Source: Syntrophorhabdaceae bacterium
Lineage (GTDB): Bacteria > Desulfobacterota > Syntrophorhabdia > Syntrophorhabdales > Syntrophorhabdaceae
DNA: 6,677 nucleotides
NCBI GenBank assembly: GCA_026415015.1
Contig: JAOAHW010000056.1
Span: 1-6,677, forward strand
Reading direction: 5' to 3'
Below the pieces are notes generated by a model. That model did no database searches. It was given only the letters and a program-made list of their open reading frames with translations, and had not been told where the DNA came from. The position numbers were made by a program, and so were the translations under genes. How positions within the stretch are numbered: the stretch's first letter is position 1; each line of letters starts with the position of its first letter. Shown one piece after another: positions 1 through 6,404 of this stretch.

Positions 1-804
1 CTCGTATACAGCATCAGCAGGCTACCGAATTTTGCCCACGGCGCCCTGTATATAACTACAGGGTATATAGCATGGCTGTTTATGAATAAGTTTGAAGGTT
101 TTCCATATCCCTTTGCCATATTTATTGCCATTGCCATAACATGCATAATAGGTGCATTGATCTACAGGTTTATTCTGATAAGGATAAGGGGTATGGAGAT
201 ATCAGAGATTATAGCCACATATGCCATAGGCCTTGCAATCCTTGAGGGATTGAGATGGGGAGGATTAAGAGGTATGACATTCACACTGCCCACATTCTCA
301 GAAGGCACTGTGAACTTATTCGGGACAAATATTGACCACCAGAGGCTTATTGTAGTTGGTGTTGGCATATGCACATTCATCCTCCTCTATCTATTCACCC
401 ACTTTAACAAGGTTGGCCTTGCATTGAGGGGCATTGCCCAGGATGAGAGGGCAGCCATGATGTTAGGGATAGACTCTGATATGACAGCCATAATATCCCT
501 TGCCATAGGCTCAGGCCTCGCAGGGTTTGCTGCTGTTGTGCTTTTGCCTTTGGGAAATATCATTGTTGAGGCAGGATATAATGTCCTCATCTTTGCCATA
601 GCTGTATGTGTCATAGGGGGTTTGGGTAGTTGGGCAGGAACAATAATAGCCTCATTTATTATAGGCTTTGCCCAGATCCTGACAGAGGCGTTTCTATCAT
701 CCCACTATCAGATGGTTGTTGCCCTCGTTGCCATTATAGTTACACTTCTCATTAAGCCTTCAGGGATATTTGGTAAACAGAAAGAACTTGAAGAGAGGGT
801 ATAG
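1..804 (+). CDS. livH: LivH-type branched-chain amino acid ABC transporter permease (5' end outside window)
   Basis: Inner-membrane permease subunit of a HAAT-family ABC importer. The reading frame is open from base 1, so the gene starts upstream; the ATG at 82 is internal, because in-frame sequence before it already encodes the conserved early LivH segment NFAHGALYITTGYIAW. About 267 residues are visible and perhaps 25-30 N-terminal residues are missing, compared with a usual length near 290-310. Several hydrophobic membrane segments are visible. A cytoplasmic EAA-type loop that contacts the ATPases lies near visible residues 136-156 (GLALRGIAQDERAA followed by LGID). The C-terminus KPSGIFGK is typical of LivH/LivM (the usual motif is RPxGLFG). 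It is followed after 3 nt by livM. The family is clear. The substrate is not shown by the permease; the ligase at the end of the operon hints at a carboxylic acid rather than an amino acid. Confidence 0.93.
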   Translation, partial: LVYSISRLPNFAHGALYITTGYIAWLFMNKFEGFPYPFAIFIAIAITCIIGALIYRFILIRIRGMEISEIIATYAIGLAILEGLRWGGLRGMTFTLPTFSEGTVNLFGTNIDHQRLIVVGVGICTFILLYLFTHFNKVGLALRGIAQDERAAMMLGIDSDMTAIISLAIGSGLAGFAAVVLLPLGNIIVEAGYNVLIFAIAVCVIGGLGSWAGTIIASFIIGFAQILTEAFLSSHYQMVVALVAIIVTLLIKPSGIFGKQKELEERV

Positions 805-807
805 ACC

Positions 808-1818
808 ATGGAGATGATGCGTAAAGAAAGGATTGACAGGGGTATAAAGGTAAGGACAGAAGGCATCTATGCTATCTCTTCATACAGAGAAATACTTTAT
901 CTTATGGGACCGAGACTTCTCCTGATAGTAGGAGTCCTTGTTTTGCCTTTATTTCTTGAACTTGCCCCATACTGGAAGAGGGTTATAAACATCATGTTTG
1001 TATACTCACTCCTTGCCCTTGCCTTTGATTTTCTTGCTAACTATGTGGGCCTTGTATGTCTTGGTGGTGCATTCTTTGTAGGTGTAGGAGGCTATCTCTC
1101 TGCAATATTTAATGTCTATCTCCATTTTCCAATCTATGTCTCTATACCCCTTGCCACTATACTCGGGGCTGTCTTCTGCACCTTGACAGTATTGCCATGC
1201 CTGCCTTTGAGGGGGGTGTATTTCGCTATTGTAACCCTTATGTATCCCCTACTCGCCACCCGTGTCATAGAGGCCCTTAACATCCTCGGCGGCACAAACG
1301 GTATAACAGGTGTGGCAAGTTTTCCCCATGAGTATGCAGAGCAATATATAATTATAATCTTCATGCTCCTTTGTCTATTTGGCATGAGGAGATTTGTCAA
1401 TCAGGATATAGGGCTTGTCATAAGGGGGGTTAAGGACAATGACCAGGCAGTGAGGGCATCAGGGATAAGTATAACATATATGAAGACCCTTGCTGTTTTT
1501 ATTGCATCCTTTATGTGTTGTTTTGGTGGTGCATATATTGCCCATCTCTACATGTGGGCAGGGCTGTCTCTTTTTGCCCTTGACTTCTCTATCATCCCTA
1601 TTGCCTCAGTGGTTATCGGCGGAGGAGGGACCCTTGTGGGGGCTGTTATAGGTAGCTTCATACTTGTGCCATTATCAGAATTTTTGAGATTTTTCGGGAC
1701 CTTCAGGATAGTTATCTACTGTGTTGCCCTCACTGCCTTCATTGTATTGAAAAGTGAGGGGCTTATGGTTTATCTCCAGAGAAAGTATCATCAATTTGAA
1801 AGATGGGTAAAGGTATGA
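808..1818 (+). CDS. livM: LivM-type branched-chain amino acid ABC transporter permease
   Basis: Second inner-membrane permease of the importer, 336 residues, a normal length for the family. A charged cytoplasmic N-terminus of about 35 residues precedes the first membrane segment. The family motif GLVCLGGAFFVGVGGYLSA lies at about residues 73-91 (usual form GxxSLGHAAFFGxGAY, so the S and H positions differ here). The EAA-type ATPase-contact loop is at about 198-221 (GLVIRGVKDNDQAVRASGIS). A glycine-rich stretch (VVIGGGGTLVGAVIG) follows near residues 268-282, as in other LivM proteins. The start at 808 is supported by AGAGAGGG at 792-799, 8 nt upstream; in-frame ATGs at 814 and 817 are possible alternatives. 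The stop overlaps the likely livG start as ATGA. It should form the permease heterodimer with the upstream LivH. Confidence 0.93.
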   Translation: MEMMRKERIDRGIKVRTEGIYAISSYREILYLMGPRLLLIVGVLVLPLFLELAPYWKRVINIMFVYSLLALAFDFLANYVGLVCLGGAFFVGVGGYLSAIFNVYLHFPIYVSIPLATILGAVFCTLTVLPCLPLRGVYFAIVTLMYPLLATRVIEALNILGGTNGITGVASFPHEYAEQYIIIIFMLLCLFGMRRFVNQDIGLVIRGVKDNDQAVRASGISITYMKTLAVFIASFMCCFGGAYIAHLYMWAGLSLFALDFSIIPIASVVIGGGGTLVGAVIGSFILVPLSEFLRFFGTFRIVIYCVALTAFIVLKSEGLMVYLQRKYHQFERWVKV

Positions 1819-2582
1819 GTGATAATATTATTATATCAGTGAAGGGGATAAGCAAATCCTTTGGTGGTTTAAAGGCACTTATGGATGTAAGTTTTGATGT
1901 CCGTGCTGGAGAGATATACGGGATTATAGGACCGAATGGTTCAGGCAAGACCACCCTCATAAACTGCATAACTGGTTTTATAAAGCCTAATGCAGGTCAT
2001 GTATCCTTCAAGGGTCATGATATTACAAATCTGCCACCCCATAAGATTGCCCACATGGGTATTGCAAGGACCTTTCAGATAATGAGACCCTATTATTCCC
2101 TCCCTGCCTTTAAGAATCTTATAGTGCCTCTGTGGTCTCCCAGGGCAAGAAAGGCAGGGGGATGGCGAGGCGGAGGAAAACATGGAGACAGAGACACGGT
2201 GGCAGTGGATATTTTAGAAGAGATAGGATTCGAGAGGGATTCTCGTGTCCCTTATAAACTTGCATCCACATTGCCTACAGGATACCAGAAGAGGCTTGAG
2301 CTTGCCCGCTGCATTGCCTTAAGACCAGAGATCATATTCTGTGACGAGGTCTTTTCTGGGCTTAGCATGAGTGAGATCGCCAGCATGCTACCCCTGATAG
2401 AAAAACTAAAGATGGATGGTATAACCCTTATAATGGTGGAGCATCGCTTAAGGGAATTGTTCAGGGTGGCAGACAGGGTCATGGCGCTTAATTTCGGCGA
2501 GAAGATTGCTGAGGGCAATTACAGTGAGGTGATAGAAGACAAGAGGGTCAAAGAGGCCTATTTAGGGAGCGAAGAGGTATAA
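1815..2582 (+). CDS. livG: LivG-type ABC transporter ATP-binding protein
   Basis: Cytoplasmic ATPase subunit that powers the importer, about 255 residues. The start chosen is the ATG at 1815, which overlaps the livM stop as ATGA and gives MSDNIIISVKGISKSFGG, aligning with usual LivG starts; an in-frame ATG at 1803 would add four residues. Visible motifs are Walker A GPNGSGKTT at residues 39-47, a Q-loop region with ARTFQ, the signature region LPTGYQKR at 153-160, Walker B IIFCDE at 173-178 with the catalytic Glu present, and the H-loop His at about 210 (VEHRL). The signature (normally LSxGQ) and the residues after Walker B (normally DEP and a D-loop) are unusual, with Pro for Ser, Val for Pro, and SGLSMSE in place of AGLN. 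A Gly/Arg/Lys-rich patch near residues 110-122 is also uncommon. ATPase function is likely, since Walker A, Walker B and the H-loop are intact. Confidence 0.92.
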   Translation: MSDNIIISVKGISKSFGGLKALMDVSFDVRAGEIYGIIGPNGSGKTTLINCITGFIKPNAGHVSFKGHDITNLPPHKIAHMGIARTFQIMRPYYSLPAFKNLIVPLWSPRARKAGGWRGGGKHGDRDTVAVDILEEIGFERDSRVPYKLASTLPTGYQKRLELARCIALRPEIIFCDEVFSGLSMSEIASMLPLIEKLKMDGITLIMVEHRLRELFRVADRVMALNFGEKIAEGNYSEVIEDKRVKEAYLGSEEV

Positions 2583-2586
2583 TACA

Positions 2587-3333
2587 ATGTTTGAAGCCCG
2601 TGAGATGATGGTTTTTTATGAGAACATGCTTGCCCTTAATAATGTGAGTATCCAGTGTGACGAGGGCAAGATAATAGGTGTTTTCGGGTCAAATAGCGCA
2701 GGAAAGAGCACCCTTATGTATGCCCTCTCAGGGATTATCCTTGACATAAAGAAAAAGGAGGAGATGAGGGGAGGGGAGCGTATCAGTGTCTTTGGCAGTA
2801 TATTTCTGGATGGCGAAAACATGACAGACCTAAAGCCACATAAAAGGGCGAAAAAAGGCATTATACTCTGTCCTGAGAGGAGGAGGATATTCCCTGAGAG
2901 CTCTGTCCTTGAAAACCTAAAGATAGGTGCATACCTATCCACAAGGAGACAGACAAAGGAAAACATTGATTATGTATTGAACCTGTTTCCAAGGCTAAAA
3001 GACCACCTGAACAGACAGGGCGGGTTCTTAAGCGGTGGTGAGCAGCAGATGCTCGCCATAGGCAGGGCCCTTATGGCAAACCCAAAGATACTCCTCCTTG
3101 ATGAACCACTACTCGGTCTAAGCCCTGCATACCAGAAGATCGTTATAGATGGAACAAGAGAGATAAGGGATACAAAGGGTATAAGCATTATCATCACAGA
3201 GCAGTATGCAAGACCTGTTATGCCTATTATCGATTATGGATATATTATGGAAAACGGCTCAAGTGTCCTCTCAGGAACAAAAGAGGAATTGCTGGATAAT
3301 CCTGACGTAAAGTCAGCGTATTTTGGTGTATGA
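2587..3333 (+). CDS. livF: LivF-type ABC transporter ATP-binding protein
   Basis: Second cytoplasmic ATPase of the importer, 248 residues. It starts 4 nt after livG, with AAGAGG at 2572-2577 as ribosome site. Motifs are Walker A GSNSAGKST at residues 34-42, the LivF-typical CPERRRIFPESSVLENL region after the Q-loop, a canonical signature LSGGEQQ at 148-154, and Walker B ILLLDEP at 168-174. The H-loop position is Gln (TEQYA, about residue 206), which is normal for LivF, where VEQN is usual. Between Walker A and the Q-loop there is a charged stretch at about residues 53-69 (KKKEEMRGGERIS), roughly a dozen residues longer than in typical LivF, where this segment is only a short turn. With its canonical signature, this subunit complements the divergent LivG signature in the expected heterodimer. 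The stop at 3331-3333 lies just inside the ribosome site of the next gene. Confidence 0.93.
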   Translation: MFEAREMMVFYENMLALNNVSIQCDEGKIIGVFGSNSAGKSTLMYALSGIILDIKKKEEMRGGERISVFGSIFLDGENMTDLKPHKRAKKGIILCPERRRIFPESSVLENLKIGAYLSTRRQTKENIDYVLNLFPRLKDHLNRQGGFLSGGEQQMLAIGRALMANPKILLLDEPLLGLSPAYQKIVIDGTREIRDTKGISIIITEQYARPVMPIIDYGYIMENGSSVLSGTKEELLDNPDVKSAYFGV

Positions 3334-3338
3334 GAGGG
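3332..3338 (+). promoter_or_regulatory. Ribosome binding site deciding the ligase start
   Basis: GAGAGGG lies 5 nt upstream of the ATG at 3344 and overlaps the livF stop codon. It supports 3344 over the upstream in-frame TTG at 3323 and GTG at 3326, which lie inside livF and would add only a few residues. Placement of the site over the livF stop suggests translational coupling. Confidence 0.6.
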
Positions 3339-3343
3339 TTTAT

Positions 3344-5002
3344 ATGAGAGAATTTGAAAACGAATATACCTTTACCCGTTTTGAGGAGATGGCAGAACGT
3401 TATTCAGACCATACTGCCCTTGTATATCTCGGAGAGAGATTTACCTATGGGAGACTGTCTACACTCATTGATAAGTTTGCATACGGCCTCATGAATATTG
3501 TGGGGATAAAAAAACAGGATAAGGTCCTGCTCTATATCCCAAACTGTCCCCAGTGGATAATAGCCAATTTTGCCATCAATAAGATAGGTGCTGTGGTGGT
3601 ACCTGTATCGCCTATCTATACAGCCTATGAGATCTCCTATATGGTAATGAACGCTGATGTGAAGGCAATAATATGTCTTGATACAAACTTTGGTTATGTA
3701 AAGGAGGTAATGAATGTAACAGGCCTTAATAAGGTCATTGTGACAAATCTCGTAGACCTTCTTCCCCCATGGAAGAAAGCCATAGGTTATATGTTTGATA
3801 AGGTGCCAAGGGGTGTTGTGGAAAAAACCAAGGAGGTCATATCCTTCAATGAGATACTCTATAAGAGCCGTTTTAAACCCCCTAAGGTAGAGATAGATGC
3901 CTATAATGACCTGGCATACATCATGTATACAGGCGGTACAACTGGTTTTCCAAAGGGTGTCCCAGGTAACCATGCAGGAGAGGTATCCTATATAAGGGAT
4001 ATTATGGAGGATGTCATAGGTGATCATGTGGAAGAAGGAAAAGACAGTGTCCTTATGATAAATCCCCTATTCCATATAATGGCAAAGGGTTTTGCAATAG
4101 CCTTTGGTTTTAATTTTGGTAATACAGTGGTACTGATGCCCTCCCCAGAGGTGGATGCTGTTCTGGCTGCCATAGAGAGGTACAGGATCAAATGGATGCT
4201 TGGTGTCCCTGCTTTATACAGGATGATCCTTGAGAATGACAGGCTTGACCAGTATAACCTCAGTTCTCTTAGATACTGTTACTGCGGTGGAGATGCCCTT
4301 CCTGTTGAGGTGTTTAAGAGCTGGAAGGACCGTTATCATATACCCCTCTATCAGGTCTATGGTTCTACAGAGATAGGTCATGTTACATACAGCCTCCTGG
4401 ACAGAGAGCCAGGGCCAAAGACTATTGGGACACCCCTCAAGACAAGAAAGTGTATCATAGCAGACCAAGAGACCCTTCAACCACTCCCCCAGGGTGAAGT
4501 CGGTGAACTCCTCATCACTTCACCCTACACCATAAAAGAATACTGGAAGAAACCTGAAGAGACAGAGAGGTCTTTTGTTAATATTAATGGTTCTATCTAT
4601 TATCGTATGGGTGATTTTGTATCCATGACAGAGGACGGACAGCTCCAGTTCATGGAGAGGACTGCTGATGTCATAAAATACAAGGCATACAGGGTTTCTG
4701 CATCAGAGGTAGAGGCAGCGCTCCAGGATCACCCGACTGTTATAGGTGCCTGCGTTGTTGGTGTACCTGACCCAAAAGTGGGCGAGAGAATAAAGGCTAT
4801 TGTTGTCCTGAAAGAGGATGCAAAAGGTGTAGGGAGCACAGAGCTTATAAGGTGGTGCAGGGACAGGCTTGCACCCTATAAAGTCCCTCAATATATAGAG
4901 TTCAGGGATATGCTGCCTAAATCTAAGGTAGGAAAGCTCCTCCGTCGTGAGATAAGGGACGAGGAAAAGAGAAAATTAGAGAAGGAAAAGAAAAAGGGTT
5001 AA
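3344..5002 (+). CDS. AMP-forming acyl-CoA ligase (long-chain fatty acid / aromatic acid CoA ligase family)
   Basis: Adenylate-forming enzyme of the ANL superfamily, 552 residues, the usual length. It activates a carboxylic acid with ATP to an acyl-AMP and then transfers it to CoA. All core motifs are visible: P-loop YTGGTTGFPKG at 195-205, YGSTE at 339-343, YRMGD at 420-424, the hinge/A8 region ERTADVIKYKAYRVSASEVE at 438-457, and A10 PKSKVGK at 525-531 with Lys531 as the expected catalytic lysine. The C-terminus is a highly charged Lys/Glu tail. The A8 segment has Ala448 where the superfamily normally has Gly. It is the last gene of the liv operon, overlapping livF's stop region, so it probably acts on the imported substrate. 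Overall style is closest to the FadD-like ligases of anaerobic deltaproteobacteria. The acid specificity (fatty, phenylacetate-like or branched) cannot be read from the sequence. Confidence 0.9.
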   Translation: MREFENEYTFTRFEEMAERYSDHTALVYLGERFTYGRLSTLIDKFAYGLMNIVGIKKQDKVLLYIPNCPQWIIANFAINKIGAVVVPVSPIYTAYEISYMVMNADVKAIICLDTNFGYVKEVMNVTGLNKVIVTNLVDLLPPWKKAIGYMFDKVPRGVVEKTKEVISFNEILYKSRFKPPKVEIDAYNDLAYIMYTGGTTGFPKGVPGNHAGEVSYIRDIMEDVIGDHVEEGKDSVLMINPLFHIMAKGFAIAFGFNFGNTVVLMPSPEVDAVLAAIERYRIKWMLGVPALYRMILENDRLDQYNLSSLRYCYCGGDALPVEVFKSWKDRYHIPLYQVYGSTEIGHVTYSLLDREPGPKTIGTPLKTRKCIIADQETLQPLPQGEVGELLITSPYTIKEYWKKPEETERSFVNINGSIYYRMGDFVSMTEDGQLQFMERTADVIKYKAYRVSASEVEAALQDHPTVIGACVVGVPDPKVGERIKAIVVLKEDAKGVGSTELIRWCRDRLAPYKVPQYIEFRDMLPKSKVGKLLRREIRDEEKRKLEKEKKKG

Positions 5003-5104
5003 AGAATAACATAAAGCCTTTAAAAGGAATCGTATAGGATTTATTCGATATTGGGCCTTGATTCATAACCTATTACCTACCCGTATCCTTTGAGAGATTT
5101 TGAT

Positions 5105-5134
5105 TTTACAAATACATACAAACTGGTTTATTAT
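5105..5134 (+). promoter_or_regulatory. Candidate sigma-70-type promoter for the AhbA-like gene
   Basis: TTTACA at 5105-5110 (five of six matches to TTGACA) and TATTAT at 5129-5134 (five of six to TATAAT) are separated by 18 nt. They lie in the AT-rich 196-nt gap between the ligase and the AhbA-like gene, and would give a leader of about 55-60 nt. The gap otherwise holds no ORF and no convincing terminator. The region is AT-rich, so chance matches are possible. Confidence 0.35.
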
Positions 5135-5198
5135 TAATCCTCAGAGATGTATCTAAAAATAATAACGATACTTTTAAAAACAGTGGACACAAAACTAG

Positions 5199-5642
5199 AT
5201 GGATAAAATAGACAGGGCAATTCTAAATATAATCCAAGAGTCCTTCCCTGTAGAAGATAGACCTTTTAAGGTAATAGGTGAGATGGTAGGGCTTGATGAG
5301 AAAGAGGTCTTAAACAGGGTAAAGACACTTAAAGAAAAAGGTATAATAAGACGCATAGGACCCATCCTGGAGAGGAAAAGGCTTGGCTTTGAGAGTGTCT
5401 TGTGCGGTCTCCATGCAGAAAAAGACATGATTGTGGATATAGCAGGGGAGATAAACAGGCACAGCGGTGTTACACACAACTATGAGAGGGACGGCGAGCT
5501 AAACCTCTGGTTTACCATAACTGCCAGGACAAAAAAGGAGATAGAATCATTCCTCTCAGATATGGAAAAGAAATTTTCAATTAAAATCTACAGGTTTCCT
5601 GAAAAAAAGATGTTCAAGATAAAGACATATTTCCCTGTTTAA
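5199..5642 (+). CDS. ahbA: AhbA/NirD-like siroheme decarboxylase subunit (Lrp/AsnC-like fold)
   Basis: A 147-residue protein with an Lrp/AsnC-type N-terminal winged helix (residues 1-55, RPFKVIGEMVGLDEKEVLNR then a helix ending IIRRIG) and a C-terminal alpha/beta RAM-like domain. Databases often label such proteins as AsnC regulators. The diagnostic features instead match siroheme decarboxylases: FPVEDRPF at 16-23, RRIGPI at 51-56, GVTHNYERDGELNLWFT at 90-106 and MFKIKTYF near the end. AhbA and AhbB together decarboxylate siroheme to 12,18-didecarboxysiroheme in the alternative haem pathway of sulfate reducers and methanogens; NirDLGH do so for haem d1. The THNY...NLWFT form fits AhbA better than AhbB, which usually has SHCYER plus an NLYTM-type segment. 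An in-frame TAG immediately precedes the ATG, so the start is fixed; the ribosome site is weak. No partner or other haem gene is visible, so a regulatory role remains possible. Confidence 0.75.
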   Translation: MDKIDRAILNIIQESFPVEDRPFKVIGEMVGLDEKEVLNRVKTLKEKGIIRRIGPILERKRLGFESVLCGLHAEKDMIVDIAGEINRHSGVTHNYERDGELNLWFTITARTKKEIESFLSDMEKKFSIKIYRFPEKKMFKIKTYFPV

Positions 5643-5724
5643 AGAAGTTTTGTGTACACTTATTTTTGCTTGAATGCAGTCATAGGACAAGAATTTTAAC
5701 TTCGCCAGAGAATGTTCTAAATTA

Positions 5725-5782
5725 TTGAGCAATAATAATGGCATAAAAATTATTTGTAATCCCTTAATTACTATGGTATTTT
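5725..5782 (+). promoter_or_regulatory. Weak candidate promoters ahead of the exported CARDB-like gene
   Basis: The 180-nt gap 5643-5822 is very AT-rich and has no credible ORF. Two weak sigma-70-like pairs are present: TTGAGC (5725-5730) with AATTAT (5748-5753), and TTGTAA (5754-5759) with TATTTT (5777-5782), both with 17-nt spacing but only about four matches per box. A promoter is likely somewhere here, because the gene is separated from its neighbour; the exact choice is uncertain. Confidence 0.2.
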
Positions 5783-5806
5783 CTATGAAAAACATCTCAA
5801 ATCTCA

Positions 5807-5817
5807 TAAAAGGGGGG
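5807..5817 (+). promoter_or_regulatory. Strong ribosome binding site of the exported CARDB-like gene
   Basis: AAAAGGGGGG ends 5 nt before the ATG at 5823. It is G-rich and well spaced, and fixes that start codon. Confidence 0.5.
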
Positions 5818-5822
5818 TTAGG

Positions 5823-6260
5823 ATGAAAAAATCAATTTTTTCCCTTCTCTTAATATCCCTTCTTTTCCCTCTCATAGTCATGGCAGGCAAAGGGCAATTC
5901 AAGGTAAATGTCTTTCCCCTTCCTCCGAACCTCACTGCTCATGTATCCTTCTTGGAGCCATCAGGTAACAACATCCTTGATGCAGAAGAGACAGGTAAAC
6001 TCACTATTACTATTGAAAATTCAGGCAAGGGCGATGCATTTGATGTAAAGGCAGATATCACAGTAGATAAGGATGTCAAGGGTCTTTATATCCCTGCCTC
6101 TGTTACAATAGGCACAATCCCTGCAGGAAAGACCATAAGACAGGAGATACCCATCAAGGCATCAGAAGCCATCCCTACCAGTGATGTCAGTGTGAATATA
6201 GAGATAAAAGAGGTGGAAGAGGGCAAGATATATGGCAGGCATCCTCTCAGCCTCCTGTGA
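5823..6260 (+). CDS. Short exported protein with a single CARDB-like beta-sandwich domain
   Basis: A 145-residue protein with a clear Sec signal peptide: MKKS, a hydrophobic core at residues 5-20, and a likely cleavage after VMA (residue 21). The mature part (about 124 residues) is one beta-sandwich domain of CARDB/Ig-like type, recognised from EPSGNNILDAEETGKLTITI, ENSGKGDAFDV and IGTIPAGKTI, a pattern for domains with an N-x-G-x-G-x-A turn. In larger proteins this domain sits in front of caspase-like (peptidase C14) or similar modules, and it usually continues past the IEIKE strand into an NGFDxxP-type strand. Here the sequence leaves that pattern after residue 130 and ends KIYGRHPLSLL. It may therefore be a free-standing domain or the remnant of a longer gene. 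No catalytic residues are visible. Its role is probably envelope or extracellular binding, by inference only. Confidence 0.75.
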   Translation: MKKSIFSLLLISLLFPLIVMAGKGQFKVNVFPLPPNLTAHVSFLEPSGNNILDAEETGKLTITIENSGKGDAFDVKADITVDKDVKGLYIPASVTIGTIPAGKTIRQEIPIKASEAIPTSDVSVNIEIKEVEEGKIYGRHPLSLL

Positions 6261-6333
6261 TTTTGAGATATTTTTGAGAAAATATGAGAGATTCTATTAT
6301 GAAGGCATAAAAAGGAGACTAAAAAACCTATGA
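6232..6333 (+). CDS. Very short ORF (33 codons) overlapping the CARDB-like gene, doubtful
   Basis: ATG at 6232 with AGAGGG at 6218-6223, 8 nt upstream, opens a 33-residue frame that overlaps the end of the CARDB-like gene by 29 nt in the +1 frame. The product begins MAGILSASCDFEIF and ends with a basic segment IKRRLKNL. The stop overlaps the next small ATG as ATGA (6330-6333). It matches no family I recognise. It could be a small protein, a coupling ORF, or the shifted remains of a longer 3' end of the upstream gene. Confidence 0.2.
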   Translation: MAGILSASCDFEIFLRKYERFYYEGIKRRLKNL

Positions 6334-6404
6334 GTGATGAACTCTCTCACATCAAAGAGATATTTCAATGCCTGATTGAGGTTATAGAAAATGATAAGCC
6401 GTAG
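6330..6404 (+). CDS. Very short ORF (24 codons) overlapping the next gene start, possible coupling or leader ORF
   Basis: ATG at 6330 follows a strong AAAGGAG at 6311-6317, although the spacing of 12 nt is long. It encodes 24 residues, beginning MSDELSHIKEIFQCLIE, with an amphipathic helical look. Its stop at 6402-6404 lies 14 nt inside the next gene, and the ribosome site of that gene (GAGG, 6378-6381) is within this ORF. This arrangement is what translational coupling would look like. The peptide has no recognisable family, and it may be a decayed gene end. Confidence 0.3.
   Translation: MSDELSHIKEIFQCLIEVIENDKP

Noticed and set aside
82..84. ATG at 82 as the start of livH
   Set aside because: In-frame sequence from base 1 already encodes conserved LivH residues (NFAHGALY), so the gene begins before the window.
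3323..3343. TTG start at 3323 for the ligase
   Set aside because: It lies within livF without its own ribosome site. The ATG at 3344 has GAGAGGG at proper spacing and gives a normal N-terminus.
3404..4027. Long open frame (207 codons) on the minus strand inside the acyl-CoA ligase gene
   Set aside because: It is fully covered by a well-supported gene with all ANL motifs. The antisense product is rich in Tyr, Ile and Cys, as expected from complementing ATA/TAT-rich codons, and resembles no family.
5017..5027. CCTTTAAAAGG after the ligase as a terminator hairpin
   Set aside because: The arms leave almost no loop, the stem is AT-rich and no T-run follows, so an intrinsic terminator is not supported.
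5652..5659. Palindrome GTGTACAC followed by TTATTTTT after the AhbA-like gene
   Set aside because: The palindrome has no loop, and flanking pairing is only about 4 bp, which is too weak for a terminator. An 8-bp palindrome can occur by chance.
5577..5807. Minus-strand frame of 76 codons spanning the gap after the AhbA-like gene
   Set aside because: It has no ribosome site (a C-rich run precedes the ATG), overlaps the 3' end of the AhbA-like gene and its composition looks like translated AT-rich spacer.
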